This document shows positions 1 to 9,534 of a DNA stretch of 57,817 bases, piece by piece. The position numbers were made by a program, and so were the translations under genes. The DNA is from Erwinia pyrifoliae DSM 12163 (GTDB taxonomy: Bacteria; Pseudomonadota; Gammaproteobacteria; Enterobacterales; Enterobacteriaceae). Every line of letters starts with the position of its first letter. The stretch's first letter is position 1. The notes under the pieces were generated by a model. That model saw nothing but the letters and a program-made list of their open reading frames with translations. It ran no database searches and was not told where the DNA came from. The DNA is taken from contig NC_017390.1 of assembly GCF_000026985.1 (NCBI RefSeq), positions 108,629-166,445 of the forward strand, read 5' to 3'.

Positions 1-911
1 TTTTTTGCCGGCACCGAGGAGCCAGCGCAAAGGCGCGCTGCCTGCTGCAATGTGGCAATGGTCTGTTTATTATAGTGGTAATAACCATAGGCTGCTTTGG
101 TGAGACTCTTTACTTCACCAAAACAGTTAACGATCATCCTTGCCGCCAGGTTTTTTAGTGCGCTATTTTCCGTCTTTTTTGCGGCGTAGTGCTCCATTTT
201 CTTTATCGCAAAAAGCATATCTTCAATATCTGCAGGTTTCACATTCCGGGTAATTCCCTGAGAGTTGTCGCGATAGAAGTAAAGCGTATGATCGAGATGA
301 GCCATCCTTTCACTTTTAAAGTAAATGAACGGTGTAAAAATAACATCCTCGTAGCGACGCCCTGATTCAAAACGTTCCTTATCTAACAGTTCACGTTTAT
401 AAACCCTGTTCCAAAGATGCCACATCGATTGGGTAAAAAGGGGTTCAAGACAGCTTATGCCCTTTTTTTCAAAGTCATATTCATGGATGCGAACGCCCTC
501 TTGTTTATGGATTTCAGGCGGATTATGAATAAATCGCTGATAATCAAAATCGATAAGATCATACTGACCAGAAAGTAAAACGGGTTTCAGTATGTCGACA
601 TAGTGCGGGCTTAACACATCGTCCCCGTCAAGAAAAGTCATATAGCGCCCGCTGGCGTGTTGCATGCCGACATTGCGTGTACTGGCAATGCCGGAATTCT
701 GTTGCGCAATATAGCGAACCCTGGCTTCAGGGTAGCGTGCAAGACATTGTGACGCCAGGTGCGCAGAATTATCTGACGAGCCGTCATTGATTAAAATGAC
801 TTCTATATCATTGCCGATTTGGCTGAATAAAGATTCAAGGCAGGGGATAAGAAACGCTTCATTATTAAAAAATGGCACAATGACGCTGAGTAACGGGGGG
901 GAGGTTAACAT
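1..911 (-). CDS. Family 2 glycosyltransferase, partial (C-terminus beyond the left edge)
   Basis: This frame is open on the minus strand from an ATG at 911 to the window edge, about 303 residues with no stop. The N-terminus shows the GT2 (GT-A fold) pattern: a beta-strand LLSVIVPFFN (about residues 7-16), then LINDGSSDNS (about 40-49), and a metal-binding LDGDD motif (about 94-98). Such enzymes add a sugar from a nucleotide-sugar donor at the cytoplasmic face of the inner membrane. The start overlaps the stop of the O-antigen ligase gene by 7 bases, so the two are translationally coupled in the lipopolysaccharide core operon. Donor and acceptor cannot be read from the sequence. It may be a core or O-unit sugar transferase. 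Confidence 0.85.
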   Translation of the reverse strand, partial: MLTSPPLLSVIVPFFNNEAFLIPCLESLFSQIGNDIEVILINDGSSDNSAHLASQCLARYPEARVRYIAQQNSGIASTRNVGMQHASGRYMTFLDGDDVLSPHYVDILKPVLLSGQYDLIDFDYQRFIHNPPEIHKQEGVRIHEYDFEKKGISCLEPLFTQSMWHLWNRVYKRELLDKERFESGRRYEDVIFTPFIYFKSERMAHLDHTLYFYRDNSQGITRNVKPADIEDMLFAIKKMEHYAAKKTENSALKNLAARMIVNCFGEVKSLTKAAYGYYHYNKQTIATLQQAARLCAGSSVPAK

Positions 912-2149
912 ACGGCCTGCTCCGTCACAGTTTGATTTTTTTTCGTCGACAGGATACTGGCGATAATCGCTAATAAGAAGATTGCAGTCGCCTCGGTACT
1001 GAAGAAAATAACATCACTCAGTCCATAGATGACCATCGCCACAGCCAATCCAAACAGCATCGCATTACGCGGTAGCCTGAAAGCGAGTACTATCAGGCTG
1101 CCATAAAATGCTAATAACAGAACGACTCCCCAGATCCCTTTCAGTGACCAGGTTTCAAGGATTTCATTATGCATATGCACGGTCAGGTAGCGTTTGGCAT
1201 TAAAGAGTTGTGGATCTGCCTGAATGATTTTCACGGCCTCACTGGCACGGTGTTCTGCAGATTGACCAAGTGGCGCCTCGCTACCCGTGCGGATGGCGAC
1301 CACCTGCATCCATACGCGAGAGAACACCGAATTCTCTGAATTAATATCATTGATGGCTACAATATTTTTTTCAAAATCATGTATTCTGCTCATCACCAGG
1401 TCTTTAAAAATTAAACTGGTTGAGGTAAGGAGTACAGGGATCAACAGGATTATAGTGATCTTATGACGTACGGTAATAATGTTTTTTGTCACCATTACCG
1501 TAAGCAGAATAAGGATCGGGTAAGCTATCATTGCCGCCCGGGTGCCGGTGAGAATAATGGCGGAATAACTAAGCATAAACGCGGCGATATAAAACCCCAG
1601 GCGGTAGCGGATTTTATGCATCAGGATCGACTGCATCATCACCAGGCTAATGGCTGTAAGCAGATAGGCGACTATGGTTGTGCGGTCAAAGTTTAGCTCG
1701 ATTCTGGACTGAAGCAGCCAAAATCTTTGATAGAGCGCGTATGTGTTAACCAACAGCCCAACGGCTATACTCACCCCAAGCGTTATTTTCTGCATGGCAA
1801 TACGCTCGTTCAGCGCGACCAGACTAATCACCGACATGGCGATAACTAAGCGTGCAGTCGACATATAAGATCGATATATATCGATATATGGCCCCGGTTG
1901 CTTAAATGCTACAAGCCAAAATATCGTTCCCAAACCGAAAGCAAGAAATAACAACGAGACAACAAGCTTAAGTTTATCCAGTGTGTAATATCTTATGTTT
2001 AAAACAATTGCGATAAATGAAATATAACTGGCAACATAAAAGATATCCTTGCCGAATTTCAGACCGAAAGGAACGGTAGCAAAAGCAATCGCACAACATG
2101 TATAAATCAGGTAACTCAATGCGGGGTGCGGACTTTTCTCTGTCAACAT
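905..2149 (-). CDS. waaL: O-antigen ligase WaaL
   Basis: A 414-residue polytopic inner-membrane protein with about ten or more hydrophobic segments. O-antigen ligases transfer the undecaprenyl-linked O-polysaccharide to the lipid A-core at the periplasmic face. The Wzy/WaaL family hallmarks are present: a large periplasmic loop in the C-terminal half containing a conserved histidine (HMHNEILETW), and an arginine-rich cytoplasmic turn (TGTRAAM). The length matches E. coli WaaL (about 419). It lies next to core glycosyltransferases and waaC/waaF, the usual WaaL position. Sequence conservation in this family is low, so a Wzy polymerase is the main alternative, but the core-locus context favours the ligase. 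Confidence 0.8.
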   Translation of the reverse strand: MLTEKSPHPALSYLIYTCCAIAFATVPFGLKFGKDIFYVASYISFIAIVLNIRYYTLDKLKLVVSLLFLAFGLGTIFWLVAFKQPGPYIDIYRSYMSTARLVIAMSVISLVALNERIAMQKITLGVSIAVGLLVNTYALYQRFWLLQSRIELNFDRTTIVAYLLTAISLVMMQSILMHKIRYRLGFYIAAFMLSYSAIILTGTRAAMIAYPILILLTVMVTKNIITVRHKITIILLIPVLLTSTSLIFKDLVMSRIHDFEKNIVAINDINSENSVFSRVWMQVVAIRTGSEAPLGQSAEHRASEAVKIIQADPQLFNAKRYLTVHMHNEILETWSLKGIWGVVLLLAFYGSLIVLAFRLPRNAMLFGLAVAMVIYGLSDVIFFSTEATAIFLLAIIASILSTKKNQTVTEQAVC

Positions 2150-2169
2150 AATAACGGCAATCCTAAAAA

Positions 2170-3336
2170 TTACTGTCCGGTAAAAAGATTGAGTGTGTTG
2201 TCAAACTCTTTCTTAAACACATCAAAGCTTAATGATTGTATGGAGTCATTCTGCGCGTTAAGGCTTAAATGGCGATATGTCTCTTCCACCATCAACTTTT
2301 CTACTGCATCAGCGCACTCAATATGAGACAGCAGCTTCGGTGGAGCCATCTTGTCATGCACCGGATCGTAAACGTCATAGGGAAAATCAACGTGTAACCC
2401 TGAAAGTTTGTGATGTTCCATGACCGACACCTTTGGTGAGATCCCCAATCCGCATACGCCATCGCTTACTGCTTCTGGCTGACCATCGACAAGCGGGAAA
2501 ATCACCGGGACGCCGTAATAGAGCGCCTCCATACAAGACAAGCCGAAAGGCTCAGTGATTGGAGTGCTCATGTAAATATCAATGCGGTTAAAGAAATCAG
2601 ATACATTATGCTGAAAACCACTGAACGTGACGCGATCGCTCAACTGCAGTTTTTGCACCAGAGTTTCAAAGGCCTCTTTGTCAGGACCCTTTCCGGCGAT
2701 TTCCATCATAACGTCATGACCACGGCGGATTAATTCATGCAGCGTCAGCAATGACACGCTGATCCCCTTCAGGCTGACTAAACGCGATGCCGTACCGAGT
2801 CGCAGCGGTGTATGGAGTGCTCTTGGTTGATGACTTATGCCGACCGGGGTTTTAATACGGTTAAGTACTACCGGGTTAGGGCAAGGCAGGTTGAAACGCA
2901 ATTCCATGACTCTTTTCGAAGCATGTGAAGCTGAAATTACGCCGTCCAGCATGGAAAAAAAACGTAGCGTTTTTGCGTTACGCGCATAGCGCCACGAACA
3001 GCCGTGATCGTAGTAGAGCAGTTTGCCCCGTTTAGGTTTGGCAGACAGTCCGGGGATCAGATCCCAGACAATGATGACATCGGCATTGGCTCTGAATATT
3101 TTCCATTGCAGCAGATACTTACGCAAAAATTGTGGACAGCGTAGCGATAACTTATTGAATAACCGCGTAGCGAAGGTCACCTGTTGCTGCGGCATTTGGC
3201 GCTCAATTTCTTCACCAATATCATTGCTTACACAGATTACCGCATTGCTGCCATCAGTGGTTTCATTGATGTATTGCAGAAACAGGCGCTCGACACCGCC
3301 CATTTTTGCCAAATTGATAATATGGAGTTTTTTCAT
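2170..3336 (-). CDS. Family 4 glycosyltransferase of the LPS core
   Basis: A 388-residue GT-B fold enzyme. The C-terminal donor-binding half contains the GT4 signature with two spaced glutamates (EPFGLSCMEALYYG) followed by GVPVIFPLVDGQPEAV. The N-terminus has LAKMGGVERLFLQY, a glycine-rich acceptor loop typical of the family. It should transfer a nucleotide-activated sugar onto the growing inner or outer core in the cytoplasm. Its ATG overlaps the stop of waaC by 4 bases (ATGA-type coupling), and waaL follows after 20 bases, so it belongs to the core operon. The exact linkage made is not readable; a core hexosyl- or HexNAc-transferase is the likely role. Confidence 0.8.
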   Translation of the reverse strand: MKKLHIINLAKMGGVERLFLQYINETTDGSNAVICVSNDIGEEIERQMPQQQVTFATRLFNKLSLRCPQFLRKYLLQWKIFRANADVIIVWDLIPGLSAKPKRGKLLYYDHGCSWRYARNAKTLRFFSMLDGVISASHASKRVMELRFNLPCPNPVVLNRIKTPVGISHQPRALHTPLRLGTASRLVSLKGISVSLLTLHELIRRGHDVMMEIAGKGPDKEAFETLVQKLQLSDRVTFSGFQHNVSDFFNRIDIYMSTPITEPFGLSCMEALYYGVPVIFPLVDGQPEAVSDGVCGLGISPKVSVMEHHKLSGLHVDFPYDVYDPVHDKMAPPKLLSHIECADAVEKLMVEETYRHLSLNAQNDSIQSLSFDVFKKEFDNTLNLFTGQ

Positions 3337-4298
3337 GCGATAACCTGCTGCAGCGCTGTCTGAACTGTCTCAGCGGTAAGTGTTGCCATGTTTTTGTCAG
3401 GTGAAATTAACGCCTGTTGATTTTTGCCATAGCCACCAATTAGCCCCGGGTCGGTGGGGCCGTACAGGGTAATATTGGGGCGGTCAAGTGCGGCGGTAAG
3501 GTGGCTTAGCCCGGTATCGACTGACACCACGGCGCGTGCACCGGCCAGCGTACGTGCGACCTGCTCCAGCGTCAGTCTGGGCAGCACCTCAACAAAGTCA
3601 AAACCCTCTGCTAATCGCAGCGCGCGCTGGTATTCATGTTCGGCTCCCCACGGCAATTTAATGTGCAGACCTGCTGGCTGTACCAAAGCGATCAGCTCAC
3701 GCCAGTGGCTCTCCGGCCAGTGTTTGTTATCGCGGGTGGTGGCATGCAGGAAAACCAGATACTGCCCGGCATCCTCAGGCAACGCCTGGGTAAAGTGCTG
3801 AGCGATAGCATAGTCACCCGTTGTTGCAGGTAGCGGATAATTCAGACTTTTGGCGAACAGCTCGCGGGTACGCTGTACCGCATGTTGTTGTTTGCTGATT
3901 TCATAGCGTTTGTCGTACCACCAGCTGGCAAAGGGTTCCCGGGCGCTACGACTATCGGCACCATGTTTTATGCCTCTTGCCAAGCGGGTAACCAGTGCAG
4001 CGCTCTTGATCAAACCCTGAGCATCGATGATGGCATCATATTCACACGCTTGCAGTTCACGTTTAAACCTTACGCGCTCTTCGCGCACCTGGCTGCCAAA
4101 CCAGTGTTTGCGCCAGCGGCGTATCGCCACCGGCAGCACGCGGTCAACCGCCGGGTGCCAGCAGGGGATCTGGGCAAAGCCTTCCTCCACCACCCAATCA
4201 AAACGAATAGCAGGAATAGCGTGCATTGCGTCAGTCAGCGCGGGCAGAGAGTGCAGTACGTCCCCCATCGAGGAGGTTTTAATCATCAGAACCCGCAT
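3333..4298 (-). CDS. waaC: LPS heptosyltransferase I (WaaC/RfaC)
   Basis: A 321-residue family 9 (GT-B) glycosyltransferase that adds the first L-glycero-D-manno-heptose to Kdo2-lipid A from ADP-heptose in the cytoplasm. It begins with MRVLMIKTSSMGDVLHSLPA, the classical heptosyltransferase I N-terminus with the acceptor-side Asp, and carries the donor-site region VSVDTGLSHLTAAL near residue 260, followed by ITLYGPTDP. The length matches E. coli WaaC (about 319-320). The gene starts directly after the waaF stop with no gap, and it overlaps the next glycosyltransferase gene by 4 bases. This is conserved inner-core biosynthesis. Confidence 0.97.
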   Translation of the reverse strand: MRVLMIKTSSMGDVLHSLPALTDAMHAIPAIRFDWVVEEGFAQIPCWHPAVDRVLPVAIRRWRKHWFGSQVREERVRFKRELQACEYDAIIDAQGLIKSAALVTRLARGIKHGADSRSAREPFASWWYDKRYEISKQQHAVQRTRELFAKSLNYPLPATTGDYAIAQHFTQALPEDAGQYLVFLHATTRDNKHWPESHWRELIALVQPAGLHIKLPWGAEHEYQRALRLAEGFDFVEVLPRLTLEQVARTLAGARAVVSVDTGLSHLTAALDRPNITLYGPTDPGLIGGYGKNQQALISPDKNMATLTAETVQTALQQVIA

Positions 4299-5345
4299 TC
4301 AAACTCCTGACGTGGGGTGAAGCATGTCCAGTTCGGCCATGACCCGTTCTGGCGTAATATCGACCAGGCTCTGGTGATAGCCTTCATCGGCGTCCCCTTT
4401 GCGCAGTTTGTGATAGCCGGTAATCAAACGAATGACCCGCGCTTTCTCAGACAGCGGCGGGGTAAAATCCGGGCTACTTGGACCATACAGTGCAATCAGC
4501 GGGCGTTCCAGCGCGGCAGCAATATGCATCAGCCCGGAGTCATTGCTAACGACGGCGTGACAGCAGGCCAGCAGAATGACGGCCTGTTCAAGCCGGGTTT
4601 CTCCGGCAAGATTGCGGCAATGCTGACGTGAGTCTTCCGACAGGCTCGCCAGAATGTGCTGCCCGGTGTCACGGTCTTTGGCAGAACCAAACAGCACAAC
4701 CTGATAACCCTGGTCGATAAGCTGTTGCGCCAGCGTGGCGTAGTGATAATGCGGCCAGCGTTTGGCCGGGCCGAATTCCGCGCCGGGACAGAAGCCGATT
4801 ATCGGCCGCTGGCTATCCAGTTTAAAGACCCTGATGGTGGCCTGTTTTTCTGCGTCCTGTACCTTAAGCTCAGGGCGCAGCAGCGGCTGCGGCAGATCGT
4901 TTGCGCTGCGGATGCTGGCTTTGTCATAGCCCAACGCCACATAGCGCTGCACCATCAGTGGAAAGGCATTTTTATCCAATACGCGCAGATCATTCAACAG
5001 CCCGTAGCGCATCTCGCCGCGCCAGCCGGTACGGCGTGGAATGGCGGCAAAAAAGGGCACAAGCGCAGATTTAAACGAGCCAGGCAGCACGATTGCACGG
5101 TCATAGCCTGTCGCCCGCAACGCCTTACCCAGGCGACGGCGTTCAGCAATTTGTAGCGCACCATGACCCAGCGGCATCGGCAATGCCTGGTTAACTTCCG
5201 GCATGCGTGACAGTAATGGACGGCACCACGCGGGTGCCATGACATCGATGGTCGCTGCAGGATTTTCGGCTTTCAGGGTGCGGTACAGGCTGTGCGACAT
5301 CATCATATCGCCGACCCAGGAAGGGCCGATAACCAGAATTTTCAT
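4299..5345 (-). CDS. waaF: LPS heptosyltransferase II (WaaF/RfaF)
   Basis: A 348-residue family 9 glycosyltransferase that adds the second heptose of the inner core. The N-terminus MKILVIGPSWVGDMMMSHSL and the C-terminal VVSNDSGLMHIAAAL plus IALYGPSSPDFTPPL are diagnostic of heptosyltransferase II. The length equals that of E. coli WaaF (348). It lies 14 bases downstream of hldD and abuts waaC, so hldD-waaF-waaC form one transcription unit that supplies ADP-heptose and then uses it twice. Confidence 0.98.
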   Translation of the reverse strand: MKILVIGPSWVGDMMMSHSLYRTLKAENPAATIDVMAPAWCRPLLSRMPEVNQALPMPLGHGALQIAERRRLGKALRATGYDRAIVLPGSFKSALVPFFAAIPRRTGWRGEMRYGLLNDLRVLDKNAFPLMVQRYVALGYDKASIRSANDLPQPLLRPELKVQDAEKQATIRVFKLDSQRPIIGFCPGAEFGPAKRWPHYHYATLAQQLIDQGYQVVLFGSAKDRDTGQHILASLSEDSRQHCRNLAGETRLEQAVILLACCHAVVSNDSGLMHIAAALERPLIALYGPSSPDFTPPLSEKARVIRLITGYHKLRKGDADEGYHQSLVDITPERVMAELDMLHPTSGV

Positions 5346-5359
5346 CTGCGAACCGTCCC

Positions 5360-6292
5360 TTACGCTTTACGGTTAAGCCACGCCATATAGTCCGCGACAC
5401 CTTCCGCAACGGTTTTGAAGGGCTTATCGTAGCCGGCTGCACGCAGTTTGGTCTGATCGGCCAGCGTGAATTCCTGATAACGACCTTTCAGTTTTTCCGG
5501 GAAAGGGATGTATTCGATTTCACCGCTCTGATGGTACTTCAACGCGGCATCGGCGACTTCCTGGAAGGATTCAGCACGACCTGTACCGCAGTTAAAGATA
5601 CCGGAGACGGCATTTTCCCAGAACCACAAATTCACTGCGGCAACATCCTCAACGTAAATAAAGTCGCGTTTGAAGCCGTCGCTGCCTGCGAACAATTTCG
5701 GGTTTTCGCCCTGATTCAGCTGCGTGTTGAGATGGAACGCCACGCTCGCCATGCTGCCTTTGTGCCCTTCACGCGGCCCGTAGACGTTGAAATAACGGAA
5801 ACCACATACCTGCGACTGCGCTTCCGGCAGAATGTCACGCACGTAGTGGTCAAACAGCATTTTAGAGTAGCCGTAAACATTCAGCGGCTGTTCGTACTGG
5901 CGTTCTTCGATAAAGTCGGCGTTACGACCACCGTAAGTGGCGGCAGATGAGGCATACAGGAACGGAACCTGATGTTCCAGGCACCAGTGCAGTAGCTCTT
6001 TTGAATACTGATAGTTGTTATCCATCATGTATTTGCCATCCCACTCGGTCGTGGAAGAACACGCGCCTTCATGGAAAATGGCTTCTACATCGCCGAAGTC
6101 TTCATCTGCCAGAATCGCAATCAGGAAGTCTTCTTTATCCATGTAGTCGGCGATATTCAGGTCGGCAAGGTTAGCGAATTTAGTGCCGTCTTTCAGGTTG
6201 TCGACCACCAGAATATCGGTTATACCCTTGTCATTAAGCGCTTTAATGATGTTACTACCAATGAATCCAGCACCGCCGGTAACGATAATCAT
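5360..6292 (-). CDS. hldD: ADP-L-glycero-D-manno-heptose 6-epimerase HldD
   Basis: A 310-residue short-chain dehydrogenase/reductase that converts ADP-D-glycero-D-manno-heptose to the L-glycero form, the last step of ADP-heptose synthesis. The nucleotide-binding loop [10 protein letters not shown] is at residues 5-14 and the catalytic YGYSK motif (Tyr and Lys) at about 140-144. The SSAATYGG strand before it provides the active-site Ser/Thr. The length is identical to E. coli HldD. It is first in the LPS block. The upstream gap carries a TATGAT -10-like hexamer on the minus strand at 6355-6350, with no convincing -35 box. In E. coli tdh and kbl lie close by; here they are missing. Confidence 0.98.
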   Translation of the reverse strand: MIIVTGGAGFIGSNIIKALNDKGITDILVVDNLKDGTKFANLADLNIADYMDKEDFLIAILADEDFGDVEAIFHEGACSSTTEWDGKYMMDNNYQYSKELLHWCLEHQVPFLYASSAATYGGRNADFIEERQYEQPLNVYGYSKMLFDHYVRDILPEAQSQVCGFRYFNVYGPREGHKGSMASVAFHLNTQLNQGENPKLFAGSDGFKRDFIYVEDVAAVNLWFWENAVSGIFNCGTGRAESFQEVADAALKYHQSGEIEYIPFPEKLKGRYQEFTLADQTKLRAAGYDKPFKTVAEGVADYMAWLNRKA

Positions 6293-6430
6293 GAGCTATA
6301 ACCCTAAACAGTGGGGTGAAACAGGACGCTCCACGCGCGAATGGTTCACATCATAACATTTCCACGCGTCACCGACAGCCTGGGGAATCTGTAACGCGCC
6401 TGAGTTGATGCGACGTTTGTTTATACGACA

Positions 6431-6456
6431 GGCAACATATTATTGTGCATGTTGCC
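6431..6456 (-). terminator. Hairpin downstream of yibQ
   Basis: A perfect 8-base inverted repeat (GGCAACAT / ATGTTGCC, 6431-6438 and 6449-6456) with a 10-base loop sits just past the yibQ stop in the hldD-yibQ gap. There is no clear run of T on either side, so it may be a weak or Rho-assisted terminator, or an mRNA-stabilising hairpin. Confidence 0.4.
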
Positions 6457-6484
6457 TTCTGGGGGCAGTAAACGCCGCCCCGGT

Positions 6485-7402
6485 TTAAAAGTGAAACTTC
6501 ACGGAAAGTTTGCTGGCAGTCTCTTGCACCATTTGGTTGTGCTTAATGCTCTCGGTGATGGTTTCCAGCGCCCGCGTTGCCGGAACCGGAACCGCTTTTA
6601 CCGGGCAAACTGAACCGCCACGGAAAGGGTTACGCGGTTTCAGCGGATGTGCAGGCAAAGGGGCAGGTTTAACAGGCTGTGTTGCATTGAGCAACTGACT
6701 TGGGCGCTCCAGGATAATGTCTGCGGGTAAGCCTGGCAGCATCTGCTGGAGTACTCTGACCGTGGACGGGTGAGGATGGCCTATGGCAATGGCCGAGCCG
6801 TCACGTTGGGCGAGGCGCACCGCACGAGTGAACTGCACGCGGATATCCGCTTCATTCTGGCTGTCGTCCAGAAATACCCAGCGTTTAACCACCTTCACAT
6901 TCGTACCTTCGGCTGCGCGGGTGGCCTGACTGTTGCCGATAGTCATGCTGTCAAGGAAGTAAAAATGATAGTGATTAAGTATCTGCATCACTTTCTGCAT
7001 CGCCGGCAGGCTTGAAGTCATCGCGCTACCCATGTGGTTATTCAGACCGACGGCATAGGGCACTGCGGCAGCGGCCTCCCGGATGATTCGTCCGATTTCT
7101 TCAGTGGGCATATCCGGGCGCAGGGTGTCTTTCTCCAGCGGCTGTTTGCTCAGTGGAGCCATCGGCAGATGGATCAGCACTTCATGGCCGCTTTGGTGGG
7201 CTTTAGTGGCCATTTCTCGTGCGTGTGGGGCATTAGGCAGCACGGCGACGGAAATGGCAGCAGGCATCTGTAACACCTGCTGTTCCAGCGCGGGGCGATA
7301 GCCAAAATCATCAATGACAATCGAAAGCTTACCCGCCCAGGCCGGGCTGGCGATAGCGATGGCAATCAGCGCCTCGCCGAGTTTTCGCAGTGGTTGCATC
7401 AA
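6485..7402 (-). CDS. yibQ: YibQ, divergent polysaccharide deacetylase family protein
   Basis: A 305-residue periplasmic protein with an N-terminal signal peptide (hydrophobic LIAIAIASPAWA, about residues 11-22). It belongs to the divergent polysaccharide deacetylase family (Pfam Polysacc_deac_2): the metal-site-like IVIDDFGYRP follows the signal peptide, then VLIHLPMAPL and NNHMGSAMT, which hold the family histidines. The enzymatic activity of YibQ is not established as far as I know. It is 3 bases downstream of envC and therefore co-transcribed with it, the arrangement seen in E. coli, which suggests a cell-envelope function. The C-terminal 50 residues are proline- and basic-rich and look poorly conserved. 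Confidence 0.9.
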   Translation of the reverse strand: MMQPLRKLGEALIAIAIASPAWAGKLSIVIDDFGYRPALEQQVLQMPAAISVAVLPNAPHAREMATKAHQSGHEVLIHLPMAPLSKQPLEKDTLRPDMPTEEIGRIIREAAAAVPYAVGLNNHMGSAMTSSLPAMQKVMQILNHYHFYFLDSMTIGNSQATRAAEGTNVKVVKRWVFLDDSQNEADIRVQFTRAVRLAQRDGSAIAIGHPHPSTVRVLQQMLPGLPADIILERPSQLLNATQPVKPAPLPAHPLKPRNPFRGGSVCPVKAVPVPATRALETITESIKHNQMVQETASKLSVKFHF

Positions 7403-7405
7403 AAC

Positions 7406-8713
7406 TTATCTTCCTAACCACGGTAGTGGATTGACGGCCTGTCCCTGGCGGCGGATTTCAAAATAGAGTGAAGGTGTACCACGGCCACCGCTGGTGCCGA
7501 CCAGCGCAACGGGCTGCCCGGCGTGTACCTGGGTCCCCACGCTGACCAGCGCGCTCTGGTTGTAGCCATACAGGCTCATATCGCCCTTACCGTGCTCAAT
7601 CACCACCACCAGACCGTACCCTTGCAGCCAGTCGGCCATCAGCACGCGTCCATCGGCGATCGCTTTGACTTCGGTCCCTTCAGGGGCACCAATCACCAGT
7701 CCTTTCCAGCGCAGCTCTCCCTGTAACTGTTCGCCAAAGCGGTGTTCAATACTGCCGCGAACTGGCCATAGCGCCTGTCCCGCTGGCCGCCCAAGCCCGC
7801 CGGTACGCGATATCAGGGCGCGCTCGCTGTCGGTAGGTTTATAGGTCGAGCCTTTACTTTTGGCCTGCGCTTCACGCTGGCGCACTTTCTCGGCTTCACG
7901 CGCTTCCTGCTCTGCCCGCGCCCTGGCCTCACGTTCAGCTTTGGCCAGCTTATCGCGCAGACGAATTTCGTTATGCTGTAGCTCAACCAGCTGCGCCTGA
8001 TCTTTTTCTAAAGAGGACTCAAGGCTAGTCAGGGTTTTTTTACGCGCCTGGCGCGCCCCTTCCAGCTTCTGTGTCTGTGACTGCTGCTGCGTTAACAGGG
8101 ATCTTTGTTGCGCATGCTTATCGACCAGGCTGGTCTTTTGCAGCGTCAGGTCGCTTCGCGTCTGTTTGAGTGCCTCAATTGCTTTTTGCCGTGCCTCATT
8201 CAGGTAGCCAAAATAAGCCAGTATGCGTTCGCTACGTTGGCTCTCTTCACCGCTCAGTATGAGCTGGAAACCACTATGCTGGCCCTGACGGAATGCGGCA
8301 TCGAGCTGTGCGCCAAGACTGGATTCCTGCTGCTTTTGCCGCTGCTGAAGGTGACTAATTGAGGCGGTCAGGCTGGTTATCTCTTTATTTAGCGCAGACA
8401 GGGTGTTCTGCGTGACGCGCAACTGACGGCTGGCTTGCGCAATAATTTTTTCCTGACTTTGCAGCTGATCAAGCAGTTCGCTGCGCTGCCGTTTTTGCAG
8501 CTGTACGCTTTTCTCTTTCGCCGCGATGTCCTGCTGAATGCTTTGCAGCTGTGATTTGCTGTCTTCGGCTGCCTGCGCAAAAAAAGAGAATAACAGTGCG
8601 CCGGTGCAGAGTGCACTGGCGGTCAGGATGGACAAGCTTGCACGTTGAGGCCGTGCTTTCACCTGCAGATAACGCGGGGTCCATGAATGTAACACTGTTA
8701 CTTTATCCCTCAT
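7406..8713 (-). CDS. envC: Murein hydrolase activator EnvC
   Basis: A 435-residue periplasmic activator of the amidases AmiA and AmiB at the division septum. A signal-like hydrophobic segment (about residues 31-48, ending FFAQAAED) precedes a long coiled coil rich in Gln, Glu, Lys and Ala (about 50-285) that engages FtsEX. A C-terminal LytM (peptidase M23) domain follows (about 315-430: GLVIGAPEGTEVKAIADG, LYGYNQSALVSVG, GTPSLYFEIRRQG). The usual zinc ligands are not intact, as known for EnvC, so it activates other hydrolases and does not cut murein. The start at 8713 gives a longer N-terminus than E. coli EnvC (419). An internal start closer to the signal peptide is possible. Confidence 0.95.
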   Translation of the reverse strand: MRDKVTVLHSWTPRYLQVKARPQRASLSILTASALCTGALLFSFFAQAAEDSKSQLQSIQQDIAAKEKSVQLQKRQRSELLDQLQSQEKIIAQASRQLRVTQNTLSALNKEITSLTASISHLQQRQKQQESSLGAQLDAAFRQGQHSGFQLILSGEESQRSERILAYFGYLNEARQKAIEALKQTRSDLTLQKTSLVDKHAQQRSLLTQQQSQTQKLEGARQARKKTLTSLESSLEKDQAQLVELQHNEIRLRDKLAKAEREARARAEQEAREAEKVRQREAQAKSKGSTYKPTDSERALISRTGGLGRPAGQALWPVRGSIEHRFGEQLQGELRWKGLVIGAPEGTEVKAIADGRVLMADWLQGYGLVVVIEHGKGDMSLYGYNQSALVSVGTQVHAGQPVALVGTSGGRGTPSLYFEIRRQGQAVNPLPWLGR

Positions 8714-9063
8714 AGCTGCGGATTATTTCACGATGAACAGCAGCTTACCAGCCGTCTCTCGGTGATTTTCTATTTCTGGTGTAACAATTCCCGCCTGACG
8801 TGCGCAGCAGCGAACGCGTTGATGTTGGCAGGCAAACGGTTAATCAGCATGTGCAAATATGTGAGATTGCGCAACAATTAACCGCTTAAGATCGCTACGA
8901 TGTCATCACAGGATAACCGTTTTCACTGATGGCAACTTTTTTTTGTAATCTGTCGCAGAAAACATAACTCTGAAGGGCTTCTCGACTGTACATGGCACTC
9001 CTGGCAGGTATACTCAGAACCCTTGTTTTCGCTTATTAACCCTTTCGGGAGTTGTTACCCCTC
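8714..9063. promoter_or_regulatory. Divergent envC/yibN promoter region
   Basis: These 350 bases hold no gene. They separate the divergent envC and yibN genes. In E. coli gpmI stands between these two genes; no trace of its coding sequence is seen here. A TATACT -10-like hexamer on the plus strand at 9009-9014 is the best yibN promoter candidate, without a convincing -35 box. A GGGAG sequence at 9047-9051 may act as the yibN ribosome binding site. Confidence 0.5.
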
Positions 9064-9495
9064 ATGCAAGATATTATGCAGTTCGCAGGCAATCACACCA
9101 TTTTAGCTTTGGCGTGGGTTGTTCTGCTGGTTTTGGTGATCGTGACCACCGTTAAGGGCATGTTCTCCAAAGTAAAAGTGATTAGCCGTGGTGAAGCGAC
9201 CCGATTAATTAACAAAGAAGAAGCCGTGGTAGTAGATGTGCGTGGGCGTGATGATTACCGCAAGGGCCATATTTCCAATGCAATTAACGTGCTGGCGGCA
9301 GAGATCAAAAAAGGCAGCTACGGCGAGCTGGAAAAACACAAAGCCCAGCCGCTGATCGTGGTGTGTGCTACCGGCACCTCAGCTGGCGAATCCGCAGCGC
9401 AACTTAGTGCAGCGGGTTACGAGCAGGTGTACGTGCTGAAAGATGGCGTTTCCGGCTGGAGCAGCGAGAACCTGCCATTGGTTCGCGGCAAATAA
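9064..9495 (+). CDS. yibN: YibN, membrane-anchored rhodanese-domain protein
   Basis: A 143-residue protein with one N-terminal membrane span (about residues 9-29, [17 protein letters not shown]) and a C-terminal rhodanese-like domain (about 40-140). [27 protein letters not shown] and [19 protein letters not shown] match E. coli YibN almost throughout. The loop [12 protein letters not shown] carries a cysteine at the rhodanese active-site position, so sulfurtransferase activity is possible. The ATG at 9064 gives the same length as E. coli YibN; a TTG four codons earlier coincides with the ribosome-binding region and is rejected. It heads yibN-grxC-secB-gpsA-cysE. Confidence 0.93.
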   Translation: MQDIMQFAGNHTILALAWVVLLVLVIVTTVKGMFSKVKVISRGEATRLINKEEAVVVDVRGRDDYRKGHISNAINVLAAEIKKGSYGELEKHKAQPLIVVCATGTSAGESAAQLSAAGYEQVYVLKDGVSGWSSENLPLVRGK

Positions 9496-9534
9496 CCCGT
9501 AGAACCGCGATCGATTCATTGTTGGAGGGCCGGC

